12,079 nt of DNA from Bacteroidota bacterium (lineage in GTDB: Bacteria > Bacteroidota > Bacteroidia > Flavobacteriales_D > Crocinitomicaceae): the NCBI GenBank assembly GCA_006226555.1, contig SBGS01000116.1:1-12079 (forward strand), written 5' to 3'. Under the pieces are notes generated by a model. That model was not told where the DNA came from, made no database searches, and was given only the letters and a program-made list of their open reading frames with translations. Shown here in pieces: positions 7,877-12,079 of the stretch. Both the position numbers and the translations under genes were made by a program. Position 1 is the first letter of the stretch; each line of letters opens with the position of its first letter.

Positions 7877-8228
7877 CAAATTGCTTCACAATATCCAACG
7901 CACTTAACATCCCAATGACATCCCCATCCTTCATTACGACCAAGTGATGGATTTTATGTGAAACCATCGTGTTTGCAGCATCTCTTACCTGGTTGTTTGG
8001 CAACACAATATGTATTCGATCACTCATAACATCCTGAACGATCTGTTCATCATCAGCACGCAACAGATCTCGCAGTGACACAATTCCGGATATCGTTCCA
8101 TCCTCTTCAAGAACAGGTACAGCACCTATCCCCTTTCGGTCAAATGTTTCACGCAAATGTTTCACCTTAACGTTTCGTGATGTAATCACGACAGGAGTCG
8201 ACATAACTTCCTCTACTCTCATAATCAA
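7863..8228 (-). CDS. Stand-alone two-CBS-domain protein
   Basis: This small soluble protein of 121 residues is made almost entirely of two CBS motifs: about 7-60 (VMSTPVVITSRN ... GAVPVLEEDGTISGIVSLRDLL) and about 64-120 (VQDVMSDRIHIVLPNNQVRD ... HHLVVMKDGDVIGMLSALDIV). CBS pairs (Bateman modules) bind adenosyl nucleotides such as AMP, ATP or SAM and usually regulate a partner; here no effector domain is attached, so the partner is unknown. The start may be ATG 8228 or 8222 (the sequence begins Met-Ile-Met). It is 56 bases downstream of msrA in the same direction, so it could be the last gene of the envelope operon or have its own promoter; I see no clear promoter box in that gap. Only 6 bases separate it from the convergent polymerase gene. 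Confidence 0.88.
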   Translation of the reverse strand: MIMRVEEVMSTPVVITSRNVKVKHLRETFDRKGIGAVPVLEEDGTISGIVSLRDLLRADDEQIVQDVMSDRIHIVLPNNQVRDAANTMVSHKIHHLVVMKDGDVIGMLSALDIVKQFALLG

Positions 8229-8284
8229 CTATTTTAAGCTAAGTACCTGAATAAACCGCACTAATAAAATGAGATAGATCAGTT

Positions 8285-8938
8285 TTATTGCTTTAATACA
8301 AATGGCATTTTCTCAACGAAACGCTGATAGCGCGGAATAGACACCGCTTTAACGTACGGTTGTTCGGGATGCAATTTCACATAATTCTGATGATAATCCT
8401 CTGCGGGATAAAAAACATCAAAACGAACTACCTCAGTCGTAATAACAGGGAAAACATCATTTCGGATCAAAGAATCGATCGTATGTTCTAAGATCTCTTT
8501 CTCCTTTTGATTCGTGTAAAAACCAATCGAACGGTACTGACGCCCCCTATCCGGACCCTGACGATCCTTAGTGGTAGGATCATGAGAATTAAAGAATACT
8601 TCTACAAGTGTACGATAGCTTACCACCGTTGAATCATAATATACCATGACCGCCTCTGCGTGTCCTGTCATGCCGGATCCAACCTGTTCATAAGTTGGAG
8701 AGACTTCTTTGCCGCCTGAGTAACCTGATATCACCTCTGCGACACCATTAACAGACTCGTAAACTTCCTCCACACACCAAAAACACCCGCTTGCAAAATA
8801 TGCGACTTGCATTGAATCCAGATCTACGCGCTTGTTTGAAGTTCCGTTAACACTCGCTTCAGTGTTCGTCTGAGCACACGAAACAAGGCTCAACAAAATA
8901 ATCGATATGGAAAGTATTTGGAACCTAGCCTTCATCAT
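8285..8938 (-). CDS. msrA: Peptide-methionine (S)-S-oxide reductase MsrA, lipoprotein form
   Basis: This enzyme reduces methionine-S-sulfoxide in proteins. The 217 residues begin with a signal peptide and lipobox (L18-V19-S20-C21), so the mature enzyme should be a lipid-anchored envelope protein rather than cytosolic. Core motifs: catalytic Cys52 in SGCFWCVEE, E95 in TGHAEAV, and D130, Q134 and Y135 in PDRGRQYRS. The only cysteines are C21 (lipid), C52 and C55. There is no C-terminal resolving cysteine, so C55 or an outside thiol reductant must recycle the enzyme (inference). ATG 8938 or the next codon, ATG 8935, may be the start; both lie inside the last codons of the TPR gene (overlap 14 or 11 bases), which suggests coupled translation. 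Confidence 0.94.
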   Translation of the reverse strand: MMKARFQILSISIILLSLVSCAQTNTEASVNGTSNKRVDLDSMQVAYFASGCFWCVEEVYESVNGVAEVISGYSGGKEVSPTYEQVGSGMTGHAEAVMVYYDSTVVSYRTLVEVFFNSHDPTTKDRQGPDRGRQYRSIGFYTNQKEKEILEHTIDSLIRNDVFPVITTEVVRFDVFYPAEDYHQNYVKLHPEQPYVKAVSIPRYQRFVEKMPFVLKQ

Positions 8939-10751
8939 TTCTTATCGCTTTTTCCCCTCTTAATTTCTGAAAACGTTTTCTAACCTCATCTGTATAAAGA
9001 CTTCCCTTGTAGTCAAAGAGTATTCTTCTGTAATATTCCATTGCTTTTTCTCCATCCATCAATCTGTTTTCATAGATATCACCCAACTGAAACAAAGCGT
9101 CATCCGCCAAAATATCATCACTGTAGTATTTGAGAAGCTCTTCTAGATAATTGATCGCTTCATTCCATCTTCCTTGCAACTGCATAGCATAGGCTTTTTT
9201 CAGAAGAACCTCATCTCCTAATGAATGGTATGGGTATTCCTGAAAAATACTATCGAACAAAACGAACGCATCTTCATACTTGTGTTGCTCGATCAGCAGG
9301 TCTCCCTGAGAGAACCAGTGCATTGCAATGTAATTACTGTCCAACCCGTAATTCTCCGTTATTAATAGCGACAATTTGATCGCATCATTGGCAATAAGTT
9401 TCGAGGTAGATTGCTTTAATACATCCAACTGTGATTGTGCAAAATCAAATTCTCCATCATAATAGAATATCCTTGCGTTTTTAAACTTCGCTTCATGCCC
9501 GATCGGTTCGTACTTGAAAGCCTTATCGACTTGCATATAAAGCAGCGAGGCTTCCCACACATCGCCATGTAATACGTGAATATCGGCCAGCTGCATTTTT
9601 GCCTCCGCTCTTTGTACATCCGTTAAACCATTAAGATCGACCAGATCCGTCATACGTACCAATGCAGAATCCCCTTCACCCGCATAAAATGCCTCAATAT
9701 GAGCTAATTCCATCACCAATGGAAACGTTCTAGCATTAACACCAAAGCGTTGTATCGTCCTTTTATATGCACCCGTAACATCACGGAGATCTTCTGAACT
9801 AAAATTTCTTAAGGTCGTGATTTCCAAAAAGCTGACATTCAACAAGGCATTTTGTGCACGAACGAAAAAATCAGTAGACTCTCCAAGGTCTATCACCGCT
9901 TGAAAAGCCCTTCGTGCAGTAGAATAGTCCTTATTTTCTATACATATCTCACCAAAATCATAGATCATATATCCGTTTGAACCGGTGCGTTTGTCGAGTG
10001 CCTTCACCTGGATCAATGCCGCAGCAAAATTCTGCCTCTGAATAAAAAGCCAGGTTAACATTTCGGCATAAACTAGCTCAGAAGGGTGCTTTTGAGTACG
10101 CTCGATCAATGCCTCCTTCAACAATTCATATTCTTTAGAATCCTCTTTAGAAAAATCGATCTGATTAGAAAGTATGCGTTGCAAATGAGTTTTGTAGGAC
10201 GCATGATAATCTAATAGATCAAGATACTCCTGTATCATTTTTTCCGTATCACCCATCGCGCCGTAGTAATCAGCGAACTGAAAATTCAAAGGATAGGTGT
10301 TCTTGAGTAATTTCCTTCCATTCTCCAATACCCTGAAAGCAAGTTCATTTTTACCCTGTGCCTTGAAAGAATTGTACAAAGCAATTATATCTCTTGCGTT
10401 TGCCCGCATGTTGTCGATCAAATCCTCATAGATCTTATTAGCCTTAGAAGCTTGATCGTGTTCTTCATAGAATCGCGCTAGTCTGATCGTATATTCCTGT
10501 GGCTCAGATGAACTGGAAGAAGCCTTTTTCAGCAGGCGTTCGGCCTCCTTTAGATTGTCGGTTTGCTCCAAACAGATCAAATAACGATCGAAATAAAATT
10601 TACTGTCATTTTCTTCGTAAAGCTTTTGATAATAGGTAATTGCCTTGTCAAAGTCTCCCTCAGAAAAATAATGTTCTGCAAGCTGGTGATCAGTCCCTTG
10701 AGCGAGGAGAAAACCCGGTATGAATAATATCAAAAACAGTAGACTTCGCAT
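8925..10751 (-). CDS. Periplasmic tetratricopeptide-repeat (TPR) protein
   Basis: This protein of 608 residues has an N-terminal signal peptide (hydrophobic 4-16, likely cut after LLA-Q at 17/18) and no further membrane segment, so it should be periplasmic. Helical TPR-like repeats fill the chain. The clearest are near the N-terminus (about 21-50, HYFSEGDFDKAITYYQKLY, and the next unit with LKEAERLLKKA) and near the C-terminus (about 530-600, EAINYLEELLKYY, then LFQLGDIYENRLMDGEKAMEYYRRIL), the last resembling the outer-membrane TPR proteins of the BamD/YbgF type. It is probably a scaffold for protein-protein contacts; no enzyme motif is visible. It follows the small lipoprotein gene by 2 bases and overlaps msrA downstream, so all three are very likely co-transcribed. 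Confidence 0.88.
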   Translation of the reverse strand: MRSLLFLILFIPGFLLAQGTDHQLAEHYFSEGDFDKAITYYQKLYEENDSKFYFDRYLICLEQTDNLKEAERLLKKASSSSSEPQEYTIRLARFYEEHDQASKANKIYEDLIDNMRANARDIIALYNSFKAQGKNELAFRVLENGRKLLKNTYPLNFQFADYYGAMGDTEKMIQEYLDLLDYHASYKTHLQRILSNQIDFSKEDSKEYELLKEALIERTQKHPSELVYAEMLTWLFIQRQNFAAALIQVKALDKRTGSNGYMIYDFGEICIENKDYSTARRAFQAVIDLGESTDFFVRAQNALLNVSFLEITTLRNFSSEDLRDVTGAYKRTIQRFGVNARTFPLVMELAHIEAFYAGEGDSALVRMTDLVDLNGLTDVQRAEAKMQLADIHVLHGDVWEASLLYMQVDKAFKYEPIGHEAKFKNARIFYYDGEFDFAQSQLDVLKQSTSKLIANDAIKLSLLITENYGLDSNYIAMHWFSQGDLLIEQHKYEDAFVLFDSIFQEYPYHSLGDEVLLKKAYAMQLQGRWNEAINYLEELLKYYSDDILADDALFQLGDIYENRLMDGEKAMEYYRRILFDYKGSLYTDEVRKRFQKLRGEKAIRNDEG

Positions 10752-10753
10752 AG

Positions 10754-11302
10754 CTATTCAATCGTAAGATTTTGCTCATCATTATGATTTAAACCTAAGC
10801 TCAAAAAATGATCCATAAAATCCACTCCTCTCTCTAATTCCTTATTTAGTTCTTCATAACGTTGAAACAACACTCTTATTGAATCAACATTCGTCGTTTC
10901 ATCGTGAATATAATCATCGTACTGCTCTCTTTTACCGTAGTCGTTCTCTAGATCATAAGCCAATGCCCTTTGCTCACTAATCCGATGAGGAATAGCAACT
11001 CGTACATAATTAAAAATGGCATTGCGCTCCTCAAAAGAATTCTTAACTCTGTTCAGTGAGTCGAGACGATACATAAAGTCGACGTCGATAGTATCATTAA
11101 TGTGATATCCAACAGCAAAAGTTCTTTCCAGTAGATCCAAAAATTCTGTTGTATCCAAATTGTCGTTCTCCAGAGATTCGAGCATGAGGGTAAGTTCACC
11201 GGTAAGCTTGGATAATTTTTCAATGCGTGCTTTTCGATTAAGATCTACACATCCCCACAACAGGAACACTGAAAACATCAGGTATAGTGAACGATGAAAC
11301 AT
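10754..11302 (-). CDS. Small helical lipoprotein of unknown function
   Basis: I do not recognise the family. The 182 residues start with a signal peptide and lipobox ending at Cys18 (LLWGC), followed directly by V-D-L-N and a strongly charged, Leu/Glu-rich chain (ELTLMLESLEND, EFLDLLERTF, RYEELNKELERGVDF) that looks mostly alpha-helical and possibly coiled-coil. There are no Cys residues after the lipobox and no catalytic pattern. Asp19 after the Cys acts as an inner-membrane retention signal in E. coli, but that rule does not carry over safely to Bacteroidota. It sits 34 bases after the OmpA-family gene and 2 bases before the TPR gene, so a part in the same envelope assembly is plausible (inference). 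Confidence 0.82.
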   Translation of the reverse strand: MFHRSLYLMFSVFLLWGCVDLNRKARIEKLSKLTGELTLMLESLENDNLDTTEFLDLLERTFAVGYHINDTIDVDFMYRLDSLNRVKNSFEERNAIFNYVRVAIPHRISEQRALAYDLENDYGKREQYDDYIHDETTNVDSIRVLFQRYEELNKELERGVDFMDHFLSLGLNHNDEQNLTIE

Positions 11303-11336
11303 GCACTAAATTAAGACCTATTTTGACCAACTCCAA

Positions 11337-12079
11337 TCAGTTCTTTCTGAAAATGATTTCGACCCTTCTATTTTGTTGACGATCCAGGTCGTTCAATTCG
11401 GGTGAAACTTTAGGTCGTTTATTGCTAAAACCTTGATACTTTAACCTTTTTGGTGATATGGAACGTGTCACAAGGAAATCATAAACCATGTGCGCTCTAT
11501 CATATGACAATGGATAATCGTCTGCACAACAAACATGTCCATTTATTTCGGCGGATACATTCGTGTTCAATCGAAGAAAATCAAAAAGTACCCAGAGCTG
11601 ACCTTCATATTCCTTCAGAATTACCGGTAAACCGGGGTAAAACTGAATTGTAAGATCTATCTTTTGCTCTGAAACTGTGCTGTCCTGAAGAAAATCCACA
11701 AGCTGCTCGATTACTGCTTGATTCTCTTCTTCGATCATCTGAAGCAAGGGGTCTATTTTCTGAGTAACAGGTTCCGCACCTCGCATGATAACATCCACCC
11801 TTCGCCATGACTTTGCCTCATACGGTTTTTTTATCGGATAATTCTCTCCTATTATTTGCTGCTCTGCATCACTCTTAAGACTATCCTTAAAAATATCCAT
11901 CACATTTTGCGCTCTTCTCGTTGCTAGTTCGAAATTCACTTCGGATGACCCGATGGTATCTGTATATGCAACCAATTTGACAATATCTCCTTCAATACCG
12001 TTGAGTTTACTAGCTTCAATATCATCGAGCTGGTAACTGCCAAATGAAAAATAAACTGAAACAGTATCTTGCTGGGCAC
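11337..12079 (-). CDS. OmpA-family protein with two OmpA-like domains (5' partial)
   Basis: The frame stays open to the right edge (first full codon at 12077), so the start lies outside the window; the visible part is 246 residues. Domain A (visible residues about 4-85) begins VYFSFGSYQLDD and has the peptidoglycan-binding-like segment VAYTDTIGSSEVNFELATRRAQ, with the usual Asp and Arg kept. Domain B (about 135-246) has GHVCCADDYPLSYDRAH, ISPKRLKYQGFSNKRP and the terminal NRRVEIIF. In domain B the Asp normally found in GHTD is replaced by Cys (GHVC), so it may not bind diaminopimelate as usual. Family knowledge: OmpA-like domains tether the outer membrane to peptidoglycan. A membrane barrel or other N-terminal part cannot be seen. 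It is the first visible gene of the minus-strand envelope cluster. Confidence 0.86.
   Translation of the reverse strand, partial: AQQDTVSVYFSFGSYQLDDIEASKLNGIEGDIVKLVAYTDTIGSSEVNFELATRRAQNVMDIFKDSLKSDAEQQIIGENYPIKKPYEAKSWRRVDVIMRGAEPVTQKIDPLLQMIEEENQAVIEQLVDFLQDSTVSEQKIDLTIQFYPGLPVILKEYEGQLWVLFDFLRLNTNVSAEINGHVCCADDYPLSYDRAHMVYDFLVTRSISPKRLKYQGFSNKRPKVSPELNDLDRQQNRRVEIIFRKN

Noticed and set aside
11303..11336. Minus-strand TTG-N20-TAATTTAG as a promoter for the lipoprotein gene
   Set aside because: The -7 box has a mismatch and would begin transcription at the start codon; tight spacing favours read-through from the OmpA-family gene.
11450..11808. Small open frames on both strands within the OmpA-family gene
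   Set aside because: They overlap a well-supported OmpA-like coding frame and show no signal, domain or start context of their own.
11973..11975. TTG as start of the OmpA-family gene
   Set aside because: The frame continues open upstream to the window edge and encodes the first strand of an OmpA-like domain (VYFSFGSYQLDD), so the TTG is an internal Leu codon.
1..12079. tRNA, rRNA, riboswitch, CRISPR array or insertion sequence
   Set aside because: Intergenic stretches are all under about 115 bases and none shows cloverleaf structure, repeat-spacer pattern or transposase remnants.

Overview
The window looks like a chromosomal segment from a marine-type member of the Bacteroidota (class Flavobacteriia or close kin; inference). 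The evidence is a secreted protein with a type IX secretion (T9SS) C-terminal sorting domain, AT-rich intergenic DNA with a TAnnTTTG-type -7 box, little use of Shine-Dalgarno sequences, and typical Bacteroidota proteins (lipoproteins with a lipobox cysteine, a tandem OmpA-domain protein, a short DnaE paired with a Y-family polymerase). There is no mobile element, CRISPR array, tRNA or rRNA, and no gene-free stretch longer than about 115 bases.

Left part (1-3515): the 3' portion of a large, modular, T9SS-exported surface protein on the + strand. It meets, tail to tail with an 11-base overlap, a minus-strand PLP-dependent class V aminotransferase of the isopenicillin-N-epimerase-like type.

Middle (3516-7856): a divergent promoter region leads into a two-gene + strand operon. 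The first gene is a short second DnaE-type polymerase with an intact catalytic Asp triad, a degenerate PHP domain and no long C-terminal tail. The second gene starts on the base after its stop codon and encodes a catalytically intact Y-family polymerase with a clamp-binding motif. This resembles a DNA-damage tolerance or mutagenesis cassette. Just upstream lies a notable array of three alternately oriented TGATTA half-sites at exact 11-base spacing, next to a perfect -7 box. It is a good candidate operator for a damage-responsive repressor, and is the most interesting non-coding signal in the window.

Right part (7857-12079): a run of minus-strand genes, read right to left. They are an OmpA-family protein with two OmpA-like domains (5' end outside the window), a small coiled-coil-like lipoprotein, a periplasmic TPR-repeat protein, a lipoprotein methionine sulfoxide reductase A that overlaps the TPR gene, and a stand-alone two-CBS-domain protein. 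Tight spacing (34 bases, 2 bases, an overlap, 56 bases) suggests co-transcription of at least the first four. All four are predicted envelope proteins, so this may be a cell-envelope maintenance unit with an oxidative-repair enzyme attached (inference).
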